Positions 17,614 to 25,223 are shown, counted from the stretch's first letter. The stretch: DNA of 40,579 bases from Bacteroidota bacterium (GCA_024280235.1 JAJRQN010000180.1:1-40579); one strand, 5' to 3'. Notes: a model not told the origin generated them from the sequence alone. Made by a program: numbers and translations.

Positions 17614-17907
17614 ATGAAAATCCTGCATGCCATCAATGGGAAAGAGGCCGTGGAGCTTTGCACACATCACCCGGAGATTAATCTCATACTCATGGATATT
17701 AAAATGCCGAAAATGAGCGGATTAGAAGCGACAATGTTAATAAAAAAACAACATCCGGAGTTTATTGTTGTAGCACAAACGGCTTATACAGCTTTGGAAA
17801 ACCAGGAAGAAGCCCAAAAAGCAGGTTGTGTGGCATTTCTGCGAAAGCCCACCCGCAAAATTGATCTTTTTAAAGTTCTGGATAAGTACCTGAAAAAAGC
17901 CAAATAG
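17614..17907 (+). CDS. C-terminal piece: receiver domain without its first strand
   Basis: The 97 residues hold the phosphoacceptor aspartate (L-M-D-I-K-M-P, codon 17695), the T-A-Y switch and the F-L-R-K-P lysine. The first strand and acidic pair are upstream of the stop at 17584, in the same frame. On its own it would be an incomplete receiver. An ATG at 17614 gives this frame a possible internal start. Confidence 0.6.
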   Translation: MKILHAINGKEAVELCTHHPEINLILMDIKMPKMSGLEATMLIKKQHPEFIVVAQTAYTALENQEEAQKAGCVAFLRKPTRKIDLFKVLDKYLKKAK

Positions 17908-17967
17908 AATCAGGGGTTAATGATGAGTTAGTATCCATTAATGGTACACCAATCAAACTGATGAGAC

Positions 17968-18031
17968 TGGTCAGTTAAGATTTTAATCATATCTCCGGTT
18001 CTTTTCCCTACCCCAAAATCATAACTGACCA
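17968..18031. terminator. Inverted repeat between convergent genes
   Basis: TGGTCAGTTA (17968-17977) is perfectly complementary to TAACTGACCA (18022-18031) with a 44-nt spacer. It lies between the 3' ends of the hybrid kinase (plus) and the zinc-ribbon gene (minus). The large loop makes it a weak terminator candidate. Confidence 0.35.
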
Positions 18032-18046
18032 TAATAATCTTAAAAA

Positions 18047-18457
18047 TCAGTGTGCTATCTCTGTGGAATGTCCCGTCCTTTCCTGATCGGAAAGCGAAAG
18101 AAAATGATTAAAACATCCAAACCGGGAGCAAATCTTCACCATCCCGCCGGAGGTCAGTCCCATCTTTACCATAGGTGCTCCGCACACCTGACAGGACTCT
18201 TCCGTAAGCAACTCTTCGTGGCAATGCGGACAGCAAAAGCAAACGATTTCCCCCTCAGCGACGAGCATATCTTTCTGATGTTCAAAGCATTCGTATGCAG
18301 CGCAAAGATGAACCATACCCTTTTCCCCCTCTTCAGAGCGAATGTTTAAACGAACACTTGGAAGTCCCTTGATTTCCACTTCATCATCCATAAGCGATTT
18401 ATGGCATAATGGACAAATCACATCGAGAATAACCTGCTTTTTCATTTTACCTGACAT
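18047..18457 (-). CDS. Cysteine-rich zinc-ribbon-like protein of unknown function
   Basis: The 136 residues carry several metal-ligand pairs: C-P-L-C-H near the start, C-A-A-Y-E-C-F-E-H, C-C-P-H-C-H, C-Q-V-C-G, and C-S-R-F-G-C-F-N-H near the end. The first and second halves look like a duplicated ribbon (C-x2-C followed by C-x4-C-x2-H). I do not recognise a named family. Metal binding, probably zinc, is inferred from the cysteines. It has no signal peptide. It stands alone between the kinase genes and hemG. ATG 18445 is a possible alternative start. Confidence 0.7.
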   Translation of the reverse strand: MSGKMKKQVILDVICPLCHKSLMDDEVEIKGLPSVRLNIRSEEGEKGMVHLCAAYECFEHQKDMLVAEGEIVCFCCPHCHEELLTEESCQVCGAPMVKMGLTSGGMVKICSRFGCFNHFLSLSDQERTGHSTEIAH

Positions 18458-18754
18458 ATTAATCTTTTGAATTTAGGTACTGCTAAATTAATACCATTTT
18501 TCTCTGAATCAGAGGGGTTCGTATAATATGAAAAGAGTATAAATAGTGGCTGTTAGAAAACGTCAATCTCTTTCCAGCTTCAAATCGGAAAAAGCTGTTG
18601 AGCTTATCTTTCAAATCAGTCATTTAAGTAAAACCCTCATTTTCAGATAGCGTTTGCCTCGCCCCTGACAACTTCTGACAATCACCTTCTAAAACAGAGA
18701 GCTTTCTTGCTGACATTAAATAAACTATTCAGTTTTTTCGCTGGAAGTACTTTA
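18458..18754. other. Intergenic stretch without a supported gene
   Basis: It is AT-rich. The only structure seen is the palindrome CTCTGAATCAGAG near 18503-18515. The 12-mer TCTCTGAATCAG in it recurs on the minus strand inside the neighbouring MITE-like element. Confidence 0.4.
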
Positions 18755-18914
18755 AGGGCTTGTTACGAAATAACTACTCCGTTTATACTCATTCTTTTGC
18801 CCGCCAACTTTGTTAAAAAGCCTCGCCGTAGCTTTGCTATGCCTGCATTTTTTGCCTCGTTATCGAACAAAATAATTTCGCCTGATTCAGAGAACTTATT
18901 TCGTAATAAGCCCT
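18755..18914. mobile_element. MITE-like element with 19-bp terminal inverted repeats
   Basis: AGGGCTTGTTACGAAATAA at 18755-18773 and its inverse at 18896-18914 (one mismatch) bound a 160-bp unit with no transposase. The interior has GCCTCG twice and an AT-rich body. The short open frame across it on either strand is not protein-like. The right end runs into the hemG stop codon (18913-18915). Small size, long terminal repeats and no coding capacity fit a non-autonomous transposable element. A target duplication is not evident. Confidence 0.6.
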
Positions 18915-20271
18915 AAGCCTCCTTTATAATACGTTCTGCCATGAGGCGGGCTTGCTTTATTCTGTCGGCAATACCAATACCATCGCGAATACTTCCTCCA
19001 AGATACAGCCCATTGTGTTGCAACTCAATAGCAGCTATGGCGCTGTATCGCGCTTCCGAGTCAGCGCCATACTGTGCAATGGCGTGTTGGTGTGTGGAAT
19101 ATTGAAACAGGTCGGGGTCATTGTTTTTAATCCCCATGGTGATTTCCAGTTCATTTTTTATCAACTGAAAAAGCGCATCTTCTCCCAAATCCGTTAGCTC
19201 TGCCTTGCGCATACCACCCACAAAAGTCGTCAGGAGTGCGCCACCTTTTGGCGCCCGGTCTTTAAACAAACTCGACATAAACAAAACCCCCAGCAGATTC
19301 CGGTTTTCTTTAAAAGGAATCAGCCCGCCAAAAGCATCCAACGGAATCCCGTTCCATTTTTTAAACCCGATGGCAACCTCGGTAACTTTGGCATATTTCA
19401 GGCGGGAAACAGGCTCCCACATCCGATTCTCCACAAAAGGAAACAGCTTAGGCAGTTCGCCGGCGATGATGGTACTGACCACCTGATAAAAATCCTCCTG
19501 TTTTTCCTTATAATACACCTGAAAACCTTGCGCGGATTTTTTCACTGACAAACCGGAGCACTCCAGTTCAATATTTTCCTTTCCCACTATTTCGGATAAA
19601 GTTTCCGTAAGTCGTTGCAGACCACCTTCGATGGAGAAAATATCACGTGAAACTTTTTTTTCAGAAGGCTCTTTTTTCTCCCGTTTCTTTTTGATGGCAC
19701 CGCCGATAAAACTGCCATAATTCTGTTCGAGCTGGTACAGTTTGGGAAGAGCATATTTGGGCACTATGTAAGCAGGATCACCGGCATAAATTCCAAGAAT
19801 AAACGGATCGATGGCATAATCCAGGAAACTCTGTCCCATTCTGCGAATAACAAGGTGAGAAAGTGTTTCGTTGGGATCCGTACCTTTTTTCCTGAAAGGT
19901 TCTCCGAGCAGTCGTAACTTGTCCTTCATGCTAAAAAGCGGCGTAGTGATGCCGCCGGCAATACCGGAAGGCAGCGAATGCCACATGCCCCCTTTCCAGA
20001 TAAGTCGTTTAGCCGAAGATGCATCCGCAATCTCCGGCTTACAACGACTTCCCAAATCTTCAAAAAACTCAACCGTCTCCACATTGGCCAGAACGCCGCT
20101 ATTAGGACCTCTTTCGTAAACAAATCCATTTTCCTGTCGTGTTTCAATGACGCCGCCAATGTGTCCGGACTTTTCAAATATCCGAAAAGGAATATCTGCT
20201 TTTTTCAGGTAATACGCCGTAACCAATCCGGTAATTCCTGCGCCGATAATAGCTATTTTTTTCTGCTTCAT
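18913..20271 (-). CDS. hemG: Protoporphyrinogen/coproporphyrinogen oxidase, FAD-dependent
   Basis: The 452-residue flavoprotein opens with the FAD-binding motif I-I-G-A-G-I-T-G-L-V-T-A-Y-Y-L. It has the family's E-R-G-P-N-S and F-I-L-G-I-Y-A-G-D-P segments and ends with L-Y-L-G-G-S-I-R-D-G-I-G-I-A-D, the second FAD region. It oxidises the porphyrinogen ring in haem biosynthesis at the membrane surface. Haem supply fits the respiratory genes nearby. The stop codon TAG lies in the terminal repeat of the MITE-like element, but the protein end looks complete. It is a single gene with its own promoter. Confidence 0.92.
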   Translation of the reverse strand: MKQKKIAIIGAGITGLVTAYYLKKADIPFRIFEKSGHIGGVIETRQENGFVYERGPNSGVLANVETVEFFEDLGSRCKPEIADASSAKRLIWKGGMWHSLPSGIAGGITTPLFSMKDKLRLLGEPFRKKGTDPNETLSHLVIRRMGQSFLDYAIDPFILGIYAGDPAYIVPKYALPKLYQLEQNYGSFIGGAIKKKREKKEPSEKKVSRDIFSIEGGLQRLTETLSEIVGKENIELECSGLSVKKSAQGFQVYYKEKQEDFYQVVSTIIAGELPKLFPFVENRMWEPVSRLKYAKVTEVAIGFKKWNGIPLDAFGGLIPFKENRNLLGVLFMSSLFKDRAPKGGALLTTFVGGMRKAELTDLGEDALFQLIKNELEITMGIKNNDPDLFQYSTHQHAIAQYGADSEARYSAIAAIELQHNGLYLGGSIRDGIGIADRIKQARLMAERIIKEA

Positions 20272-20312
20272 GCTCTGTTTTCTTTGGCCTTTTTCACAAA
20301 AATGCGAAAAAG

Positions 20313-20344
20313 CAAAAGTACAAAAACAGGCATGTTATTAGCAA
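20313..20344 (-). promoter_or_regulatory. Bacteroidota promoter of hemG
   Basis: The -7 box TACTTTTG (20313-20320, minus) has a TTG (20342-20344) 21 nt upstream, the same spacing as the citrate lyase promoter. The leader is about 35-40 nt. Confidence 0.55.
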
Positions 20345-20354
20345 TTATAAAAGA

Positions 20355-21395
20355 TTATTGCCTGACCACTTTCAGGTGTCCTGTGATATTCCCTGATTTT
20401 TTATTTTTAAATACAATGAAATAAAGTCCGGAAGGCAAGTCATTGACCATCATCTGTTTCGATGTAGTTGATTTCAACAACACGCCCTGCATGGAATAAA
20501 GATATTTAATATCTTGTTCGGAACCGGAAAAATGAAGAACAGAAACCACAGGATTGGGATAGACAACAAAAGTTCTCTGTCCGTGAGGAATGACTCCCGA
20601 AATAGTAGAATCGCCCCATATAAGTTGCGCATATTCAGGATGGTCAATGAAGGGATTACGGTTATGCTGATAGGAATATATCACATCATTACGGTGGCGT
20701 TCAAAACCGTCCACAGGATCTTCCTAATTCCACTTTAACAACGTATGTAACATAGCAAATAATGGCTTTTTCGACCTTTTATCTTCCGGTAGATAATTGA
20801 TAATTTGTAAATCAGGCTCTCCATTCTCGCCCTCATAACGTGTAGCCATATAAAATATCATTCGTGCCGCATCACCCATAACTTCTTTACGAGGTTGCCA
20901 CACCCAACGGGTATCACTTTTGTAGCTCCCGGTAGCCACGCCATTGTCATAGACCATAACCGAGCAGGTATCGAACCACCGGTTGTTGCGTGTGCTGTTT
21001 ACCGAAATATCGGCAGGACGAAGATTGTTCACATCCGTTCCGGCCGGAGGTTGTGTCCCAAAGTCTCCTCTTGATTTTGCCCACACATGTTCACGCGACC
21101 ATCCTTTTCCGCTGTTATATTCCTGAGCAGCATTCACGGAACGTCCTGTGTAAAACAAAATAACATTGTCAGGATTGGTTGTATCCTGATCGGTTTTTTT
21201 TAAAATATCCCAAACGTCTGTACTGCCGGTGCTGGTGTAAGGATAGGATTTTTGCCCTTTTATAATATTGTATAAAGCAGCTTTCAGCGCTTTCCCCTTT
21301 AATCCGGCAGCAGCATCGTAGTAACCATCAGGAACTTGAGCAACAAGAACAAATCCGAGAAAAAAAAACCAGACAGAAAGCAGGAAACGTTTCAT
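20355..21395 (-). pseudogene. Secreted endonuclease I with type IX sorting domain, interrupted by an in-frame TAG
   Basis: From ATG 21395 the protein has a signal peptide, the endonuclease I/Vvn core with the active-site block W-S-R-E-H-V-W-A-K-S-R-G and N-N-L-R-P-A-D, then TAG at 20724-20726. The same frame goes on as E-D-P-V-D-G-F-E-R-H-R-N-D-V-I-Y, the normal end of this nuclease. A type IX secretion C-terminal domain follows (V-Y-P-N-P-V near the start, D-L-P-S-G-L-Y-F-I near the end). Family members are extracellular, non-specific DNases/RNases that feed on nucleic acids. If the stop is read as stop, the product loses its last helix region and its export signal for the outer membrane. 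Confidence 0.75.
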
Positions 21396-21414
21396 GAGCA
21401 GAAAATTTTAGCGC

Positions 21415-21422
21415 CAAAAATA
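21415..21422 (-). promoter_or_regulatory. Bacteroidota -7 box for the endonuclease gene
   Basis: The minus strand reads TATTTTTG about 20 bases before the ATG. The box is intact although the gene is interrupted. Confidence 0.45.
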
Positions 21423-21521
21423 GGCTATTTTTCAAATACGGTCATTCTCTCCTCCACCCTGTTAAAAATTTTGTTGCAAAAAATATAAAATAATAAAAGA
21501 CCTTTTACTCTTTTATTAAAA

Positions 21522-21537
21522 TATTTTTGTATTTTTG
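21522..21537 (+). promoter_or_regulatory. Two tandem -7 boxes upstream of the DUF2249 operon
   Basis: TATTTTTG occurs twice back to back (21522-21529 and 21530-21537), both matching TAnnTTTG, 25-40 bases before the ATG at 21562. Either or both could be used. No -33 TTG is at the standard distance. Confidence 0.45.
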
Positions 21538-21561
21538 CATCATATTTCAAAGCAACCAGGC

Positions 21562-22377
21562 ATGATAATAACGGCAAAAACAAAGATTTCAAAAATCATA
21601 AAACTGGATAAGAAGGTCATTGATGTAATTGCTTCCATCAACAGGCATTTCAGGAAACTAAAGAATCCGATTTTATGCAAAATGCTGGCATCACGTGTAA
21701 GCGTGGCTGATGCTGCCAAAATCGGTGGTATCAGTACAGAAGCTTTTTTGAAAAAACTTCAGGAAAATGGTTATCAGGTTCAATTCGGGGAAAAAGAAAA
21801 TGATGAGAATACACAAGATCAGAATAACAATTCAAACAAAAATAAAATGAATAAAACAAATATTATAACATTAGACGTTCGGCCTGTTCTTGCAGGAGGT
21901 GTGGATCCTTTTGACGAAATTATGAAAGCGCTCAAAGAGATGGACGATAGTCAGACATTATTGATTATCAACACCTTTGAACCCATCCCTATTCTAAATA
22001 TTCTCAAAAAAAGAGGCTATGCATTTGAAACCGAACGGCCCGAAACCGGTATAGTTCATACCTATCTGCACAAAACCGATGCAGGTCCTGCATCGGGAAA
22101 AGTAATGAAGATAACAGATGATAAAGCCGATGATTTTGACATGGTAGAGAACCGGTTTAGCGGAAAGTTGAGAGAAGTTGATGTACGAAACCTCGAAATG
22201 CCCATGCCTATGGTAACTGTTCTTGAGGAGCTGGAAAAGCTCTCAGAGGGCGAAGCACTGTATGTTCACCACAAACGATTACCGCAATATTTGTTACCCG
22301 AACTGGAAAACCGCAACTTTAAGTTGGTACAAAAACCTGTGGACGAAAATAATCTGAAACTGATAATTTACAAATAA
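21562..22377 (+). CDS. DUF1858-DUF2249-DUF2249 protein
   Basis: In this 271-residue cytoplasmic protein, residues 1-70 are DUF1858-like (the I-x-K-I-I-K-L-D-K-K-V-I-D-V-I pattern and V-A-D-A-A-K-I-G-G-I). An Asn/Lys-rich linker follows, then two DUF2249 domains, each starting with the typical L-D-V-R or V-D-V-R (about 100-170 and 205-271). DUF2249 proteins are repeatedly found with nitrite, nitric-oxide and hybrid-cluster functions; their biochemistry is not settled. The first gene of a four-gene plus-strand set, it overlaps the next gene by one base (TAATG). ATG 21562 is preferred to TTG 21535 because the promoter boxes end at 21537. Confidence 0.8.
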   Translation: MIITAKTKISKIIKLDKKVIDVIASINRHFRKLKNPILCKMLASRVSVADAAKIGGISTEAFLKKLQENGYQVQFGEKENDENTQDQNNNSNKNKMNKTNIITLDVRPVLAGGVDPFDEIMKALKEMDDSQTLLIINTFEPIPILNILKKRGYAFETERPETGIVHTYLHKTDAGPASGKVMKITDDKADDFDMVENRFSGKLREVDVRNLEMPMPMVTVLEELEKLSEGEALYVHHKRLPQYLLPELENRNFKLVQKPVDENNLKLIIYK

Positions 22378-23687
22378 TGCAAGCAGGATTAAGTACAAAA
22401 AATGCTCCTTCGCCTTCGGTAGTTTTACCGCATTTTGTTTTTGCAGCGTTAATGTTTCTTTCAGCAGCTGTGGTTTTACTGGTGGCAGCTCCCCAGATGG
22501 TACTTCCTTATCATCTTAATCCGCACATGCTTACCCTGACACATCTGATGGTGCTGGGTTTTATTACCACAATCATTTTTGGCTCTCTATACCAACTGAT
22601 TCCGGTCGTAATGGAAGTAAAACTGTACAGCGAGCTTATGGCCAAGATTACCTTTTGGTTTTTCGGTTTGGGGCTGCTCATTTTGGTTTATCATTTTTGG
22701 GAAGCTGGTTTTGGCCCAAAGCAAAATTGGCTTTGGTTTGAAATATCAGGTACACTTATTCTGACCGCGGTAATACTTTTTGCCATCAACACGCTTAAAA
22801 GTGCCTTTCGCTCTGACCGGATGGATATGGGTAATATCTTTGTGGTAACAGGTATCGTTTACCTCGTCCTGACAGTTTCACTAGCCATATTAATGATTAT
22901 CAATTTTGCCCATCCTTATATCCATGTCAGCGTACTTGATTTGCTCAAAATGCATCTGACACTTGGCCTTACAGGCTGGTTTTTATTTCTCGTCATCGGT
23001 GTTTCAAGCAAGCTTATGCCCATGTTTCTTATCATCCACAAGCTGCCGGATTACCTTTTAAAATATGCTTACTTCCTGCTGAATACAGGAATTATTGCAC
23101 TGGCGACGATTTATTATTTTTATCCGAAACCATGGGCTATTATGGTGGCATCGCTGCTGATTTTGGTTGGAATATTCATGTTTTTAAAATTTAATTATTA
23201 CGCTTTTAAACATCGCTTTCGCAAAAATCTGGATACAGGGATGAAACTTTCCAAGGCAGCCTTTTTAATATTAGGATTTACTGTTGTGCTGGGAGTTGTA
23301 TCTGTCATCAGTCCGGATTTTCTGAGCGCATACCAACTGCACATTGACATTGCTTTTATTATGAGTATAATTTTCGGATTTCTGACAGCACTGATTCTCG
23401 GACAGACATACAAAACACTCCCATTTATAGTGTGGCTACAGAAATATTCATCCAAAGTAGGAAAACAAAAGATTCCGCTGCCTCAGGAGATATACTCTGA
23501 CCGTATTGCCAAATGGCACATGAAAACCTATTATATAGCCTTCGGCTTTCTTATTGTCGGAGAACTGGCCAGTCAGATATGGCTTATCCGATCGGCAGCA
23601 GCCATGTTTATCATTACTGCCGTTCTTTACAATTACAATGTTTTTAAAATAGTGTTTCACAAAGAAAAAATTATAGAAAATGAGTAA
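22377..23687 (+). CDS. Polytopic membrane protein related to haem-copper oxidase subunit I / NnrS
   Basis: The 436 residues form about 12 membrane helices. Histidines sit in places typical of the group: P-H-F near the N-terminus (H19), H-M-L-T-L-T-H-L-M-V-L-G-F in the second helix (H50, H56), then K-M-H-L-T-L-G-L-T-G-W and L-H-I-D-I-A-F. The helix pattern H-L-M-V-L-G-F-I-T-T-I-I-F-G-S-L-Y-Q-L-I-P is seen in proteins annotated as cytochrome-oxidase-I-like or NnrS-like in anaerobes. These are thought to act in nitric-oxide or other respiratory metabolism; catalysis is not shown. It is translationally coupled to its neighbours by 1- and 8-base overlaps. Confidence 0.7.
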   Translation: MQAGLSTKNAPSPSVVLPHFVFAALMFLSAAVVLLVAAPQMVLPYHLNPHMLTLTHLMVLGFITTIIFGSLYQLIPVVMEVKLYSELMAKITFWFFGLGLLILVYHFWEAGFGPKQNWLWFEISGTLILTAVILFAINTLKSAFRSDRMDMGNIFVVTGIVYLVLTVSLAILMIINFAHPYIHVSVLDLLKMHLTLGLTGWFLFLVIGVSSKLMPMFLIIHKLPDYLLKYAYFLLNTGIIALATIYYFYPKPWAIMVASLLILVGIFMFLKFNYYAFKHRFRKNLDTGMKLSKAAFLILGFTVVLGVVSVISPDFLSAYQLHIDIAFIMSIIFGFLTALILGQTYKTLPFIVWLQKYSSKVGKQKIPLPQEIYSDRIAKWHMKTYYIAFGFLIVGELASQIWLIRSAAAMFIITAVLYNYNVFKIVFHKEKIIENE

Positions 23688-24006
23688 CATTCACAACCTT
23701 ACAGAGAAGGAAAAAGAAATAGCCCTGATATTGAAAACTGTTATTGACCCGGAAGTTGCCCTTAACATTTTTGACCTTGGGTTAATCTATGAAATACATT
23801 ACAATGAGGAAGAAAAAAGCATCAAAGTGGTCATGACACTCTCCACGCGGGGATGTCCGTTGGGCGACACCATCATGCAAAATGTGGAAGTGGTGCTGGA
23901 AGCAAATTATCCGGGCCATAAGATTGATATAGAGCTGGTATGGGAACCCGTATGGTCGCCGGAGATGTTAACCGAAGAGGGGCGTCAGGCCATTGAAGGA
24001 CTTTAA
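23680..24006 (+). CDS. DUF59/MIP18-family iron-sulfur assembly factor
   Basis: The 108 residues match the DUF59 (SufT/PaaD/MIP18) fold: V-I-D-P-E-V near residue 21, I-F-D-L-G-L-I-Y, and T-L-S-T-R-G-C-P-L-G-D with the single conserved cysteine C59. W-E-P-V-W-S-P-E-M-L near the end is the usual tail. Family members help mature Fe-S proteins. Overlap with the membrane protein gene and proximity to a cysteine-bearing Rrf2 regulator suggest cluster repair or delivery under redox or nitric-oxide stress. Confidence 0.85.
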   Translation: MSNIHNLTEKEKEIALILKTVIDPEVALNIFDLGLIYEIHYNEEEKSIKVVMTLSTRGCPLGDTIMQNVEVVLEANYPGHKIDIELVWEPVWSPEMLTEEGRQAIEGL

Positions 24007-24023
24007 ATTATTTAAGAAAAACG

Positions 24024-24058
24024 GTTGTTTTACAATCTGAAACAAATTGTGAAACAAC
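24024..24058. promoter_or_regulatory. 13-bp inverted repeat in front of the Rrf2 regulator, candidate operator
   Basis: GTTGTTTTACAAT (24024-24036) and ATTGTGAAACAAC (24046-24058) are inverted repeats with one mismatch and a 9-bp spacer, ending 16 bases before the regulator's ATG. No T-run follows, so an operator fits better than an intrinsic terminator. A regulator that controls its own gene and the operon before it is one reading. Confidence 0.5.
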
Positions 24059-24074
24059 ACTTTATCAAACTAAT

Positions 24075-24536
24075 ATGATGTTTTTTACAAAACCCACGGA
24101 ATACGCCATCAGAGCCATGGTCTATTTATCTATTCATGCCTCATCAGAGAATAAGCTGGGGATAAAACAAATTGCAGCCGATTTGGGATTTCCCGAACAC
24201 TATCTCGGAAAGGTTTTGCAGGATTTAGCAAAAAAACAAATTATCAAATCATCCAAAGGGCCACATGGCGGCTTTTATCTCGATGAAGCCGGCACAGACA
24301 TATCGCTGCTCTCATTGATAGATGCCATTGAAGGGTTACAGTTTTTCAACACCTGCGGATTGGGGCTACACGAATGCAACGAAGAAAAGCCCTGCCCTAT
24401 TCACAAAGAATACCAGATTGTAAAAGGAAATTTTTACAAAATTCTATCCGAAAAAACTATTCGCAGCATGCGCGATGACATTGAAAATGAGATTGCTTTT
24501 ATGGATTTTTATTCCCATCCTGCGGAAGCAAAATAA
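24075..24536 (+). CDS. Rrf2-family regulator with three cysteines (IscR/NsrR type)
   Basis: The 153 residues begin with the Rrf2 winged helix (T-E-Y-A-I-R-A-M-V-Y-L, then I-A-A-D-L-G-F-P-E-H-Y-L-G-K-V-L-Q-D-L). G-P-H-G-G-F follows, and a cluster loop with cysteines C94, C101 and C107 (C-x6-C-x5-C), close to the C-x5-C-x5-C of NsrR and IscR. Such proteins bind an Fe-S cluster and sense nitric oxide, redox state or cluster supply. The dyad just upstream may be its operator. The gene follows the DUF59 gene by 68 bases on the same strand. Which signal it senses cannot be told from sequence. Confidence 0.85.
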   Translation: MMFFTKPTEYAIRAMVYLSIHASSENKLGIKQIAADLGFPEHYLGKVLQDLAKKQIIKSSKGPHGGFYLDEAGTDISLLSLIDAIEGLQFFNTCGLGLHECNEEKPCPIHKEYQIVKGNFYKILSEKTIRSMRDDIENEIAFMDFYSHPAEAK

Positions 24537-24655
24537 AACATTATTTTTCTGGTTCAACTCATATATTTTAGAGAAGTACTGAATTGAAGCGCAGGAAATC
24601 AGAAGACGGAAGTTGCAAGACGTTAATTTAAGGTGCTGTTGAACTTTTGTGCTTT

Positions 24656-24989
24656 CTATTCAATTATTTCAAGACAACCGAAATCTTCTGTCAAAAATAT
24701 TTCAATTAGTTCCTGTTTATTTCGTAAAAGTTTTTCGATGTTTTTTGTTGTCGTATTTCCTGTTCTTAACCAGATTACTTTAGGGGGGAACCCTTTTATT
24801 ATGTTTAAGTCGCAGAAATCAGAATCAAAAGTTACTATTGCATAACCGTTTTCTTTTAGCGTACTCAAAGATTTCAAAGTCAGTAGCGTTTTCAAGTCCT
24901 AATTCTCTGACTTGTTTCGATTCCGGAAAAAGGTCGATAATTCGTCTAATTAGTCGAAAAGAAAGGTTCTGGTCAAAAAGCAATTTCAT
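24656..24989 (-). pseudogene. DUF5615 PIN-like toxin, frameshifted
   Basis: The start, M-K-L-L-F-D-Q-N-L-S-F-R-L, is the typical DUF5615 beginning with the acidic D-Q-N. The frame breaks after E-I-F-E-Y-A-K. A second frame continues with E-N-G-Y-A-I-V-T-F-D-S-D-F and the L-R-T-G-N motif to the end. Removing one base from the TTTT run at 24854-24857 (AAAA on the coding strand) restores one frame of about 110 residues. The ATG overlaps the stop of the DUF433 gene (ATGA), the usual layout of this toxin-antitoxin-like pair. Confidence 0.7.
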
Positions 24990-25210
24990 GAGGCATATAA
25001 TTGTCCCTGTTCTTTTTTCGCTGCAAATGATAAGCACGCATTTATCTGTTCTTCCGTTAATTCAGAGTAGTCACGAATAATTTCTTTCCGCGTCATCCCA
25101 TTCGACAACCAGGACAATACATCGTAAACAGAAATTCTGGTTCCTTTGATTATAGGTTTCCCAAATCTTTTTTCGGGATTTATCTCAATATATTTATTGA
25201 ATCGTAACAT
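24986..25210 (-). CDS. DUF433 protein, antitoxin-like partner of DUF5615
   Basis: The 74 residues show the DUF433 pattern: Y-I-E-I-N-P-E-K-R-F-G-K-P-I-I-K-G-T-R-I-S-V-Y-D-V-L followed by the helix-turn-helix region with W-L-S-N-G-M. It is intact and ends on the start of the broken DUF5615 gene. The -7 box TATCTTTG overlaps the upstream ATG at 25228, so translation more likely starts at the ATG at 25210. Confidence 0.85.
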   Translation of the reverse strand: MLRFNKYIEINPEKRFGKPIIKGTRISVYDVLSWLSNGMTRKEIIRDYSELTEEQINACLSFAAKKEQGQLYAS

Positions 25211-25215
25211 GGTTA

Positions 25216-25223
25216 CAAAGATA
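25216..25223 (-). promoter_or_regulatory. Bacteroidota -7 box of the DUF433/DUF5615 pair, probably leaderless
   Basis: The minus strand reads TATCTTTG. Transcription would begin about six bases further on, at or next to the ATG at 25210, giving a leaderless messenger. Confidence 0.5.

Larger units (their letters stand above)
14599..17907 (+). pseudogene. Hybrid sensor kinase REC-GAF-GAF-PAS-PAS-HisKA-HATPase-REC interrupted by two in-frame stops
   Basis: Read in one frame, 14599-17907 gives a continuous 1103-codon protein except for TAA at 16255-16257 and TAA at 17584-17586. The first stop falls inside a PAS domain: E-R-V-V, stop, F-T-S-V-H-R-R-R-D-G-S-E-F-P-V-E is a normal PAS core. The second falls inside the C-terminal receiver: E-D-E-E-V-N-Y-Q-Y-L, stop, I-L-L-K-K-Y is a normal receiver start. 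There are no frameshifts and all catalytic motifs remain. The pieces cut domains in half, so independent function of the fragments is unlikely. Recent nonsense mutation, sequencing error or readthrough are the options. Confidence 0.75.

Noticed and set aside
18707-18916. 69-codon open frame across the MITE-like element
   Set aside because: It spans both terminal inverted repeats and has no transposase or other domain features.
24024-24058. Intrinsic terminator of the DUF2249 operon
   Set aside because: The stem is AT-rich and is not followed by a run of T on the plus strand; an operator fits better.
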